Under the pieces are notes generated by a model that did no database searches, was not told the origin of the DNA, and worked only from the letters and a program-made list of their open reading frames with translations. Shown here in pieces: positions 55,317-64,000 of a DNA stretch of 64,000 bases. How positions within the stretch are numbered: position 1 is the stretch's first letter; the number at the start of each line of letters is the position of its first letter. The translations under genes and the position numbers were made by a program. This DNA comes from Ww85 sp963745765 (GTDB taxonomy: Bacteria > Desulfobacterota > Desulfobulbia > Desulfobulbales > Desulfocapsaceae), in assembly GCA_963745765.1 (NCBI GenBank), contig CAVUYQ010000021.1:153075-217074 (forward strand), read 5' to 3'.

Positions 55317-56531
55317 TTACCTGATTTTGCCGGCGAGTTCAAAATTCTTCTTGACCAGAAAAAACAATTTGCCTTTTTCGTTCATATGACCGGCAGCAGT
55401 CTCGGCATACTGCCCACTTCCCCAGAACAGATCAACGCGTCCCGTGCCCTTGATGGCCGAACCACTGTCTTGCGGCACCACAAAGCGGCCAAAAAGCCGC
55501 CAATGATCGATCTTTCCGGAATTATCCAGCACGGGTTTTTTCGAAACAAGATAGCCAAGAGCACCAACCGGAAGCATTGACTGGTCAATGGCGATTGAAC
55601 GGCCAGGGGTCAGGACCGTGCCGAGGGACCCCTTCGGCCCCCTGTCATCCCCCCATTCGAAAAAAATGTAACGGGGGTTGTGCTGGAGCATCCTTGTTAT
55701 ATCCCCGGGGTGTGTCCGGAAGTGGTCTCTAATGGCGGGGATATTAACTTCTTCCTTCCTCATGATATTATCGCTGACGAAAAGCTTGCCAAGGCTGCGG
55801 TATTCGTGGCCGTTGGATGAGGAGAACCTGATGGCCCGGGATGAGCCATCCTGCAGGGAGATGCGGCCGGAGCCCTGGACATGGAGAAGATAGGCGTCAA
55901 AAGGATCCTGCAGGTAGACGAGTTCATTGCCCTTAAGTACGTCCATGCTTTCGATCTGCTGGCGAGTCCAGTAAGGGATCATTTTGCCATCTTGATCGAG
56001 ACGGCCGATCTCCTGCTTGCCGTTGTCCGTGTTTTTGCCGCTGACAAGGGACGGGGGGACCTGGTAAAGCGGGTAGATAAAGGGTGGGGTGCGGGTCAGG
56101 CTTCCAGTAAAAAGCGGCTCGTAGTAGCCGGTGACAAGAACATCCCCGTCTTCGTTTCTTCCTGCGGCTTCGAAGACATGGAAGTTGCTCCTGATGAGTT
56201 GTCCGAGCGCAAGAGGGTCCGCGTTCATTGCAAAAGAGGATTTGAAAAACAAAAGCGATTCGACCAGTTCTGCAGAGGTGAAGGTATGGTTGCCGATCCG
56301 CATGCTACTCCCTTCAGGAATGGTTCGAAGATAATCGAGCTGATGATCGATTGCCGTCAAAAGACTCCGGGGGGAGGCGTCGTCCAGGTAAATGGGGAAT
56401 TCGGACGGAGGTTTTTCAATAACATGTTCCTGCAGGGTACAACTGTCAAGGAGGAGGTAGAGTGTGAGGCAGAGAAGAAGGTGCGGAAAAACACGTATTG
56501 GAAGAGATGTTTTTTCAAGGTAAATGCGCAC
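55317..56531 (-). CDS. mltA: Membrane-bound lytic transglycosylase A
   Basis: 404 residues. The signal peptide ends LLDSC, a lipobox, so it is an outer-membrane lipoprotein. The MltA domain is followed by the 3D domain with its catalytic aspartates (GSAIKGTGRVDLFWGSG). It cleaves glycan strands to 1,6-anhydromuramic acid products. It lies 17 bp downstream of mltB. Confidence 0.92.
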   Translation of the reverse strand: MRIYLEKTSLPIRVFPHLLLCLTLYLLLDSCTLQEHVIEKPPSEFPIYLDDASPRSLLTAIDHQLDYLRTIPEGSSMRIGNHTFTSAELVESLLFFKSSFAMNADPLALGQLIRSNFHVFEAAGRNEDGDVLVTGYYEPLFTGSLTRTPPFIYPLYQVPPSLVSGKNTDNGKQEIGRLDQDGKMIPYWTRQQIESMDVLKGNELVYLQDPFDAYLLHVQGSGRISLQDGSSRAIRFSSSNGHEYRSLGKLFVSDNIMRKEEVNIPAIRDHFRTHPGDITRMLQHNPRYIFFEWGDDRGPKGSLGTVLTPGRSIAIDQSMLPVGALGYLVSKKPVLDNSGKIDHWRLFGRFVVPQDSGSAIKGTGRVDLFWGSGQYAETAAGHMNEKGKLFFLVKKNFELAGKIR

Positions 56532-56548
56532 TGATCAATGCCTGTAAG

Positions 56549-57670
56549 CTAGTCGGCTTTGAATGCTTCGGCGAGTTCAGCGACAGCCATGGCATAGCGG
56601 TTTGAATGATTCCACTCGGTAATTGCCTGGAAATTGGGGTATCCGGCGACGTAGCGAAAGCCGCCGCCATCGAAAGGCGCACGTTCAAGACCGACGATGG
56701 TCAGTTCACGATTACCTGGTGGTGTCGGCAGCGAGATACCCTGACTCTGGCTCACCGTTTTATAGTCGACCTTGCCCTTTCTTCCTTTCAAGTTTGCACT
56801 GATGAGTTCCTGGGAAAGTAACTTTGAGCCAATATCGATATAAACGGGAGTATTAAGTGTGTATCCGAAGCGATGAAGGTAATTTGCAATTGAGGCCAGG
56901 ATGTCTTCGATTGAATTGAAGACATCCCGTGTCTGATCGTCGTCAAAACTGACGGCATACTCATTAAAACTCGAAGGAATAAATTGTGTCTGGCCGAAAG
57001 CACCGGCATAGGAACCCTTGACCTCAAGCGGATTCATGCCATTTTCCCGACATACCAGAAGAAAATAGATAAGCTGCTTCCTGAAGAATGCGGAGCGTCT
57101 CGGGTAGGCATCAAACAGGGTGTTGAGGGTCTGGAATACAGGAAAACTCCCGCCGTGTGTGCCAAAACGGGACTCGATCCCCCATATGGCGATAACAATT
57201 TCTTTGTTTACACCAAAATGGGCTTCAATCTTTCTGAGCAAATCAGCATGCTCCCGCAGCTTTTTTTTGCCGGTGGCGATTGTTTTTGAGGTGATAAAAA
57301 GAGGGCTGTATTTGTAATAAGGTTTTGTTTCCCACTGCTGGTCCATAAGCTCAAGGACTCTTTTGTTTATGGCGACTTCAGCGAAGAGGGTATGGAGTTC
57401 TTCGCTACTGAACTGGTGTTCCTGCTGCAGTTCAGTAAACAGCTTCTGGTAACGCTCACTGGCAATATCAATGGTCTGCCCATCTTCTACCAGGTCGGCG
57501 GCTTTTGGCTTTTCCGCCATGCCGGAGGATACCATTGGAGATAACAGCAGAAGCGTGGAAAGTAGGCAGAAACTGGCAGAAAATCTTTTAAGAGCACAAA
57601 AAAAATCGACTCCCGGCGAGGGCCGGAAACGGTTTTTAACGCTGCTGGGTGTATGCGGGATATAGTTCAT
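56549..57670 (-). CDS. mltB: Lytic murein transglycosylase B
   Basis: 373 residues with a long N-terminal region before a hydrophobic signal (about 32-46, ASFCLLSTLLLLSPMV). No lipobox is obvious, so it is probably soluble in the periplasm. The catalytic Glu is in AIWGIESRFGTHGGSFP, and GAFGQTQFIPSSF is also typical. It is paired with mltA in one operon. Confidence 0.92.
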   Translation of the reverse strand: MNYIPHTPSSVKNRFRPSPGVDFFCALKRFSASFCLLSTLLLLSPMVSSGMAEKPKAADLVEDGQTIDIASERYQKLFTELQQEHQFSSEELHTLFAEVAINKRVLELMDQQWETKPYYKYSPLFITSKTIATGKKKLREHADLLRKIEAHFGVNKEIVIAIWGIESRFGTHGGSFPVFQTLNTLFDAYPRRSAFFRKQLIYFLLVCRENGMNPLEVKGSYAGAFGQTQFIPSSFNEYAVSFDDDQTRDVFNSIEDILASIANYLHRFGYTLNTPVYIDIGSKLLSQELISANLKGRKGKVDYKTVSQSQGISLPTPPGNRELTIVGLERAPFDGGGFRYVAGYPNFQAITEWNHSNRYAMAVAELAEAFKAD

Positions 57671-57674
57671 GTCA

Positions 57675-58658
57675 TCAGTAGGTGTTGTTGAATGCGTCTA
57701 TGAAAGAGTTGAGCAGATCCATGGGTAAACGATTAATCCCAGCTGCGCCCCTGCGGCCGCCCCCGCTGGGAAAGGATCGGCAGAGGGTATCTGCGTTACG
57801 ACAGTCATCGAGCGGGGCTCGCACACTGACGCGCAACGTCCCGTCATTGTTCTCTGTAATCAGGGCATGCGCTCCGGCAGGATTTTCCCGTGCCTTGAGA
57901 TTTGCAAATACGCCGGAAACCCTCCTGGCCCAATTGCTGTCGGGAAATCGATATATCCTATTGTTGCCGTTGCTGGCAAATACCGGTTGTGACAATGCCA
58001 GGTTCATGTCGTTATCAAAACCCAATCGAAGGGTTTTCAGATAGGCGGACTGGTCATGAAAATCGAGTGGATTTTCGTATTGCTGAACATCACGGTACAG
58101 GTTTGCCGGTGGAAAATAAAGATCCTGGAGGTCTGCGCCATAGCCATTATAATTGAGCAGTTCGCCGATCTCCTGTAATTTGAATGTCTCACTTTCCGTC
58201 AGGGACAGGCGTGAGGCGGCGGCAGTGGCTTCTGCGTGCAGGTTGTCACCAAAAGCGCCGCAGATAGCCCAAGGACTGAACCTGCCATTCAGCAGCCGGT
58301 CAACAATGAGGGATGTACAGTTGTCGGGGGCGGGATCGATGTGGTGTGTCAGAAGCGGGGAATGAGGAATATCACCGGCAAAGTGATGGTCAATGTAAAC
58401 AACTTCGTTTTCTGCTTCAAGAAGGCGCTGCAAAGGTTCCCTGTTTGAGTGCATGGAAACGTCCAGTACGGTAATATGGCTGGATCGTACGTCCTGAATA
58501 CGGGAAAGCAGGAGGATGTCGCGTTTGACGCCGGTGATCAGCTTGGCATCAGGGGCCGGAGCGGCGAGACGAAGCTGATGCAGGGAGCAGATTCCGTCCG
58601 CATCTCCGTTAAAGACATCATACTGTTCTATTGTGTTGCGTTTCCTTAAAAATGGCAT
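57675..58658 (-). CDS. DHH-family phosphoesterase
   Basis: 327 residues. It has the metal-binding motifs of the DHH superfamily: DVFNGDADGICS, VYIDHHFAGD, GAFGDN, and a glycine-rich C-terminal FPSGGGRRGAAGIN of the DHHA1 part. Relatives are nanoRNases and cyclic-dinucleotide phosphodiesterases. A c-di-AMP or nanoRNA role is possible but the sequence does not decide it. It lies 4 bp upstream of mltB and 59 bp after lptD. Confidence 0.82.
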   Translation of the reverse strand: MPFLRKRNTIEQYDVFNGDADGICSLHQLRLAAPAPDAKLITGVKRDILLLSRIQDVRSSHITVLDVSMHSNREPLQRLLEAENEVVYIDHHFAGDIPHSPLLTHHIDPAPDNCTSLIVDRLLNGRFSPWAICGAFGDNLHAEATAAASRLSLTESETFKLQEIGELLNYNGYGADLQDLYFPPANLYRDVQQYENPLDFHDQSAYLKTLRLGFDNDMNLALSQPVFASNGNNRIYRFPDSNWARRVSGVFANLKARENPAGAHALITENNDGTLRVSVRAPLDDCRNADTLCRSFPSGGGRRGAAGINRLPMDLLNSFIDAFNNTY

Positions 58659-58717
58659 AGAGATAGATTTACCTGGCTGAAGGGTAATCCCCCCGTCAAC
58701 AGGAAAAAACCCGCTTA

Positions 58718-61033
58718 TCAGTAGGTAAACCCGAAGGGACTGCCGATGTTAGCAAGGTTAAACATGAGTATAATACTGGTATCCTCAGGGGTATACTGGG
58801 TACCCACTTCCACCGACCAGCAGAGTGCCTGGTAGATGAGCGACAGGTTCGCCTCGTTGGTTTGATCTTCTGCGATGGAGTGCTGAATTTTAAAATTGGC
58901 ACGCCAGTTGTGATACAGGGCAGTTGTGATCTGAGCGTTGATCTGCTCGGTATTTTCAGTATCTTGAAAAATGTACTCAATGTTGAAATAATCACCACGG
59001 CTGTTGGTATAGGTTGTGGCGAGATTGTGCCTGACGAAGCCGTCACCATAGATATTGACATCGGTACGGTAATCAATAAAGAGGGCACTGAGCGGGAACC
59101 ATCTGAGTCGTATATTGACATCGGAGAACGGTTCATCCGAGTCAAGATCCAGAAAGCTGTAACTCTGCCTGATCTTCAGCGAGCCGTATTCACGGGCTGT
59201 CTCACTGTCTCTTACCAGATCAAAGAAGTTATCAATTCCATAAGAGACCCCATTGGTCTCGGAAATACGATCAACGCCGTCAAAGTAGGGGAGATCATCC
59301 TGGTCAACATCGGGAATGTAGTCATAATTGATGAACGGGCGGACCTCATGCCTTAACCCTTCTGCATCCTCTCCGGAGAGCTCAAAGGTTCGCAACAGTG
59401 TTGTACCGACTTCAGCATGCAGATCGTAGGTCAGTCTGTTCTGGGAGCTGTCGTTTGCCCAGACGGAGTCGCCATATTCCTGCACTACGTAATAGGTGTC
59501 ACGAATACCGATTTGAGCCCGCGATTCGAGGTAGGGACTGATGGGCAACGGGGCGCTCAGGCGGGGATAGAAGTCAAAACGTTGGCCGCCGACACCCTCC
59601 TCACGCCAAAAATTATTATAACTGGTATCCCAATCTATGGTGAGTCCGTATAGATCTTCAAACGGTAACGCTCCGGTGAAGTCAATGGCTGGCAGATTCC
59701 AGAGAGGAGTGTCGACGGCATCGTTTTCACTGACATCGTTAATCGCCAGGAGTTCGCCGGTAAGCGACATGAAGCCCCATGATCTCAGGAGGTTAAAAGA
59801 GTTGGTGCGCTGATCATCCGTTTTGTTTTCCAGGCTGCGTCCGTAGCTGTCGAGGAAACGCTGATTACTGGCCTGAAAACCAGTGAGGCCGGTATTGAAC
59901 TCGGTTAGATAGTCCCGATCCGAGACGATATCGACATCGAGTCGCGAGGTCCAGCCCTGGCCGAAGTCCTGATCCACCTTGCCCCTGACCCAGTAGCGGT
60001 CCTGGTTGGTATGCGTGAAACCGGTATCGCTATAATAGTCGGTTTCCGACGGAACAGACAAATCATCGTGCAGGTAATTGGCCATTGCCAACCCTTTATC
60101 GGTGGCGCTTTTTACATAATTGAACTCAAGTCCCGGCATATAGCCGCGATCGACCATGTATTGGGTGTAGATGGTCATGTCGGTGGAATCAGAAATATTC
60201 CAGAAAAACGGGATATTGATGCCAAATCCGTTATTTTGACTGGTGCTGAGTTCGGGAAAAAGGAAGCCGGTTTGTCTCTTGTTTTTGACCGGCAGCATTA
60301 ACCAGGGTGAGTAAAGAACGGGCACATCCTTGATGCGAAACTTGGCATGTTTCAGTGTGGCATAGCCATCCTGTTCGATAACAACATCCTGTGCGGCAAA
60401 GCTCCAGGGGGCTGTCTCTCCGGCTGCCACCTTACAGGTGACAACCCAGCCGTTTTCTATATGGTAGGTCTTGTAACCGGTCTTTTCTATGACTTCTCCC
60501 TCAAGATGCATGTCACCCTTATCCCGCAGGATGGTGGCATTCCTGAAGGTCCCTGTTTCCTGCTCAAGATTAACGACAGCCTGCTCGGCCATCAACTGCT
60601 CGCCGTCGGAGGTGACGACGGAGACATGACCGCGTGCTTTGATGGTACTCAGCGCGATATCATAGGCAACCCAGTCGGCCTTGATAGTTATCTGGGTCTC
60701 GTATTCCTCTTCTGTTTCTGTTGTCAGATCGGTCGGAGTTTTTTCAACTTCAACAGGTTCCTCTTCAAGAAGAGTCGACCACTCGGTTACTTCAAGATCT
60801 TTAACCGGCGCTTTTGGGGGGACTTTCCTGCGCTTGACGAGAACGATATTGCCTTCTGCCACAATGCTCATCGGCTTCTCATAGCGGATTATTTTGTCTG
60901 CGGTGATATCCCATTCCTCGGTGTTTACCGACTCCGCAGCCTGAAGATCGCTCGTTATTGGAGAAATAAGAATCAGAGAAGAAAACAGAAAAACAAGCTT
61001 GAAGGGGGACATGCGCAGCAGAAACTTTGTCAC
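58718..61033 (-). CDS. lptD: LPS-assembly protein LptD
   Basis: 771 residues. I start at GTG 61033 because AAGGAG lies six bases before it. A signal peptide (KLVFLFSSLILISPITSDLQ) is followed by an OstA/LptA-like beta-jellyroll (WDITADKIIRYEKPMSIVAEG) and a large beta-barrel domain ending in GSPFGFTY, with the aromatic C-terminus of an outer-membrane barrel. LptD inserts lipopolysaccharide in the outer leaflet. The N-terminal part contains an acidic insertion (about 85-110, EEPVEVEKTPTDLTTETEEE). Confidence 0.93.
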   Translation of the reverse strand: MTKFLLRMSPFKLVFLFSSLILISPITSDLQAAESVNTEEWDITADKIIRYEKPMSIVAEGNIVLVKRRKVPPKAPVKDLEVTEWSTLLEEEPVEVEKTPTDLTTETEEEYETQITIKADWVAYDIALSTIKARGHVSVVTSDGEQLMAEQAVVNLEQETGTFRNATILRDKGDMHLEGEVIEKTGYKTYHIENGWVVTCKVAAGETAPWSFAAQDVVIEQDGYATLKHAKFRIKDVPVLYSPWLMLPVKNKRQTGFLFPELSTSQNNGFGINIPFFWNISDSTDMTIYTQYMVDRGYMPGLEFNYVKSATDKGLAMANYLHDDLSVPSETDYYSDTGFTHTNQDRYWVRGKVDQDFGQGWTSRLDVDIVSDRDYLTEFNTGLTGFQASNQRFLDSYGRSLENKTDDQRTNSFNLLRSWGFMSLTGELLAINDVSENDAVDTPLWNLPAIDFTGALPFEDLYGLTIDWDTSYNNFWREEGVGGQRFDFYPRLSAPLPISPYLESRAQIGIRDTYYVVQEYGDSVWANDSSQNRLTYDLHAEVGTTLLRTFELSGEDAEGLRHEVRPFINYDYIPDVDQDDLPYFDGVDRISETNGVSYGIDNFFDLVRDSETAREYGSLKIRQSYSFLDLDSDEPFSDVNIRLRWFPLSALFIDYRTDVNIYGDGFVRHNLATTYTNSRGDYFNIEYIFQDTENTEQINAQITTALYHNWRANFKIQHSIAEDQTNEANLSLIYQALCWSVEVGTQYTPEDTSIILMFNLANIGSPFGFTY

Positions 61034-61710
61034 AATACACTCCTTTTGAAAAGACATGAAACGCAAGCCTACAGAAGACCCGTTTCCTGCAGTATGGGCT
61101 ACTCCAGGTAGTATAAGCCGTCTGCTTTCAGCACCGAAATGTACGGTTCGACCCGCACGGTGTCAAGCCAAAAGTAATAGTTTTGCCTTGATATGAGATG
61201 GTATTTGTTTTACTTTCCAGGCACTTTACCGTGAATAGCCGATAATGACAGCTTTTTTCGATGTATTTTAAAAAAAGAGATCTATAATAGAATGGCATAA
61301 ACGGTGTATCGGTAAAGACAATATCCCGATGCCAGGGCGCGAAACGGCACTGGTGCCGCAGTGATATTTCCGGTACGGAAAATAAAATCATGGACGGTCA
61401 ATAACACACATGTTCAGCTTGTGTTGTTTTGTACCGGGATCCATGACGGCAAAATTGGTGGTACACTCCATCCGTTGAAAGAAATTTCCACGAGAGCTCG
61501 ACCGAGCAGGCTGGCAGTTTACAGGTAAGTCCAGTCAAAAAAAACGGAGTGGTGTGTACTGAAAGGAACAGGCGGATCTTTTGAAAAGGCCGTCGAAACA
61601 AAAAATTGATGGATGGCGCGGGCCGCAGCTTGTTTTTGCGTTTTCGCCTGACATCTATGAGGTGCCGGTTGTGTCGCCGGACAGGTGATACCGCTGAGCG
61701 AAGGTAATCT
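61034..61710. other. 680-bp divergent intergenic region between lptD and RNase E/G gene
   Basis: No supported gene. Two minus-strand open frames (61128-61391 and 61398-61814) are compositionally poor and the second is antisense to the start of the RNase gene. The right half would be a long leader for the RNase E/G transcript. RNase E genes are often autoregulated through such leaders, but no specific structure is established here. Confidence 0.45.
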
Positions 61711-63840
61711 ATGACGGAGTCCAAAAAAGAAACGAAGGAAAGTCCTGCCAAGAAGTTTGTAGAGCAAATCAAGGCAACCACCGGAGCCTGGTGGAAAAGC
61801 AGAGTAACCTCCACTAGTGAACAGCCCGCATCATCCGAACCACCCGATCATCCGGCTCGGCCGGTCGCCGGCGTCGGCTGAGCCGGTCTCTGACCAGCCA
61901 ACACCTGAACCAAATAAAAAACCTGCAGGTCGCAGGGGGCGACCGGCTCGCAGGGGATCAGGCAATAAAGCGGCATCCGCTGCGACGCAGGATCCGGCAG
62001 AAAAACGTTCGGAAGAACCGGCAGAGGACATGCCAGGGCCGAAACAGGTTCAGGTATCTGCTGAAGCCGGGACAGATAATGTTCCGGATACTGCTGTCGC
62101 ACAGGATGGTGTGGCGGGAGAGGAGGGCGCGCCGGTAAAAGAGGTGAGAAGAAGCAGAAGACCCCGGGGCAAACGGGGCGGCGCAAAGAAAGCTGCCAGG
62201 CCGCAGGCGGAGAATACTCCGGAAGACGAGATAGACGACGAGATTGATGACGAGGAGGATGCGGTCCCGTCCCGGAAATCCGGAAAGGGCTGAAGAGAAA
62301 AAGCCGGTCGTGAAACTTCTTATCAATGCTGATGAGCCGGAAGAGTGCCGGCTGGCCCTGCTTGAAGATGGTCGTCTCGAGTCGCTCCATGTCTCGTCGG
62401 TCAGTCGGGTCCATACCCGCAATAATATCTATAAGGCCCGGGTTGTCGCGATAGAATCAAATTTACAGGCGGCCTTTATTGATTACGGTGCTGAAAAAAA
62501 CGGTTTTCTGGCATTCAGCGAAATCCATCCCGAGTACTATCGCCAGGATCTGAAACCTGAAATCCAGGCTCTGGTCGAAAAGCAGCAATGGAAAAAACTC
62601 AGTATTTCAGATGTCCTCGAACGGGGACAGGAAATGCTGGTACAGGTGGTCAAGGAGGAGATCGGCAAGAAGGGCGCCAACATGACGACCTATCTGTCCC
62701 TGCCCGGCCGGTGCGTGGTTCTCATGCCGGGATCCGACTCGGAAGGGGTTTCACGCAAGATCTCCGGCGAGGAACGCCGCAATCAGCTCCGTGAAATCGT
62801 CAACTCGATTTCGATACCTGAAGGAATCGGCTGGATTGTCCGTACCGCCAGCGAGGACATCACCAAGTCTGGCCTGACCAAAGACGTTCGCTACCTGCTT
62901 AAACTCTGGACGGAAATCAAGGCCAAGGGGCAAAACCTGGAAGGCGTTGGGCTGCTCTACCAGGATCATAATTGTGTCATGCGCTTTTTGCGGGAATACT
63001 TTGACCCGGACACACAGGAAATTTTGGTGGATGACGAGGCCGCCCTCGAAAAGGTCACGTGAATTTATCGAGATGCTCCCTGCCAAACAGCGTAACGTCA
63101 AGGTGAAACTGCATCGGGGAGCTCGTCCGATCTTCAATCAATACAGTGTGGAAGACCAGATTGAGTCGATCTACCAGTCCCATGTCAACCTGCCGTCCGG
63201 CGGTTCAATCGTTATAGAGCCGACTGAAGCCATGGTCTCAATAGATGTGAACTCCGGTTCAACCGGAAAAGGAATGAACTTCGAGGACACCATTTTCAAG
63301 GCCAACATGGAAGCGGCAACCGAACTTGCCCGTCAGCTCCGGCTGCGAGACCTCGGTGGTCTTGTCGTCGTTGATTTTATCGACATGCGCAGCAGTAAAA
63401 ATATCCGTGAAGTGGAAAGACAGGTGAAGACCTCCATGAAACGGGACAAGGCGAAGGTCGATGTGAGCAGGATATCACGTTTTGGCCTGATGCAGATATC
63501 TCGCCAGAAACTCGGTTCACCCATTGAATCCGGAAATTACCGGATCTGCGAGTCATGCCGGGGGCGTGGGACGGTACGGTCGGTTGAGACCCTTGCCCTG
63601 TTCTACCTCCGCAGAATCCAGACCGGCGCCAGCAGGAAACCGGTTGTAAAGGTCGAGTGCCGTTTCCCGCTTGATGTTTCCCAGTATCTCCTGAACAATA
63701 AACGGCAGGAACTCATTGAACTGGAAGAAAAATATGAGACCGGGATCATTATCATCTCCGACCCGGCCCTGAAACCGGCTGAACATGAGATTACCTTCCA
63801 TAAGGCGGAAAAAGAGGAAGCAGCAAAAATTCAGGCTTGA
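61711..63840 (+). CDS. rng: Ribonuclease E/G family endoribonuclease, three frameshifts
   Basis: About 708 residues when repaired. It processes rRNA and degrades mRNA. The first ~190 residues are a charged, low-complexity extension (GRRGRPARRGSGNKAA, then DDEIDDEIDDEED-like acid patch). The S1 RNA-binding domain follows (IYKARVVAIESNLQAAFIDYGAEKNGFL), then the catalytic part with VSIDVNSGS and VVDFIDMR, and the zinc-link CESCRGRG. One extra base is inferred near 61862 (before SPASAEPVSD), near 62265 (before GNPERAEEKKPV) and near 63057 (EKV then REFIEMLPAK). AAGGT lies 6 bp before the ATG. Followed at 36 bp by a tRNA gene. Confidence 0.9.
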
Positions 63841-63876
63841 GTTGGAGGCTGATCTGGAGTATATAAACAAACCCAT

Positions 63877-63953
63877 GCACCAGTAGCTCAGCTGGATAGA
63901 GCAACGGACTACGAATCCGTAGGTCGGGGGTTCGAATCCCTCCTGGTGTACCA
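63877..63953 (+). tRNA. tRNA-Arg(ACG)
   Basis: A full cloverleaf can be folded. Acceptor GCACCAG pairs with CTGGTGT (first pair G-U), D arm GCTC/GAGC, anticodon stem ACGGA/TCCGT with loop CTACGAA and anticodon ACG, T arm GGGGG TTCGAAT CCCTC, and an encoded CCA (63951-63953). A34 would be edited to inosine by TadA to read CGU, CGC and CGA. Confidence 0.96.
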
Positions 63954-63961
63954 GTTAAATC

Positions 63962-63997
63962 AAGCGGTTAGGTCCATTATGGCTTAACCGCTTTTTT
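63962..63997 (+). terminator. Intrinsic terminator after tRNA-Arg
   Basis: AAGCGGTTA pairs with TAACCGCTT (9 bp, 14-base loop), followed by a run of T. It lies 9 bp after the tRNA. Confidence 0.85.
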
Positions 63998-64000
63998 GTT

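Noticed and set aside
61398..61814. 138-codon minus-strand frame
   Set aside because: Antisense to the start of the RNase gene, no ribosome-binding site, composition unlike a protein.
61876..61878. TGA in the RNase gene considered as selenocysteine
   Set aside because: The frame change restores normal sequence at this point and RNase E/G has no conserved Cys there.

Overview
The window is a stretch of chromosome from a Gram-negative sulfate- or sulfur-metabolising bacterium, most likely Desulfobacterota and probably the Desulfobulbia. The main evidence is a complete dsrMKJOP operon (45.1-50.3 kb), the membrane complex that serves dissimilatory sulfite reductase. Supporting evidence is a Gram-negative envelope gene set (lptD, surA, ydbH/ynbE/ydbL, mltA, mltB, a TolC/RND system) and the CysG-N / CcsA / HemA tetrapyrrole cluster. 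Apart from one tRNA gene at the right edge there is no rRNA, no CRISPR array, no intact insertion sequence and no prophage. The gene content is core chromosome.

Layout. 0-7 kb: the C-terminal part of a repeat-bearing SPOR protein, a PlsC-family acyltransferase, and a hybrid histidine kinase convergent with an HDOD-REC-GGDEF diguanylate cyclase. 7.2-14 kb: a tightly overlapping minus-strand tetR-adaptor-RND-TolC operon with three copies of a candidate operator upstream. 14.5-24.8 kb: a CcdA-like protein, then folP-ftsH and carA-carB on the minus strand, and a ModF-like ATPase. 24.9-30.4 kb: a minus-strand series ydbH-ynbE-ydbL-cmoA-cmoB plus a SLOG-like protein, for outer-membrane lipid homeostasis and tRNA wobble modification. 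30.6-35.8 kb: an FxLYD-like membrane protein, a biotinyl-like protein with a divergent BirA, and recO, rodZ and surA. 36-44.4 kb: a thioredoxin-like protein, a small secreted cysteine protein with its own promoter and terminator, uppP, a methyltransferase, siroheme and haem synthesis genes, a MazG-type pyrophosphohydrolase and the Prc protease. 44.5-50.3 kb: an RsbRD-like sensor domain followed by dsrMKJOP and a very strong terminator. 50.5-64 kb: prepilin peptidase, pyrK-pyrD-aroA, a SAM hydroxide adenosyltransferase, the minus-strand lptD-DHH-mltB-mltA series, RNase E/G and tRNA-Arg(ACG).

Quality of the sequence. At least ten genes are broken by single-base insertions or deletions, although the protein sequence resumes correctly in another frame on the far side. 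They include genes expected to be essential or central (folP, rng, dsrK, dsrJ, dsrO, pyrK). The pattern fits residual assembly or sequencing errors better than gene decay. It is densest in dsrK-dsrJ-dsrO, with about eleven indels in 2.1 kb. I give these genes their full repaired extent and state where each break lies. Reading across the breaks is my inference.

I found no convincing undescribed system. The most interesting items are the triple TGACYRCRGTCA operator, a dispersed short repeat with 21-bp inverted arms beside recO, the divergent BirA-like protein next to a barrel-sandwich protein without a biotinylation lysine, the half-degenerate ModF, and the small secreted cysteine protein.
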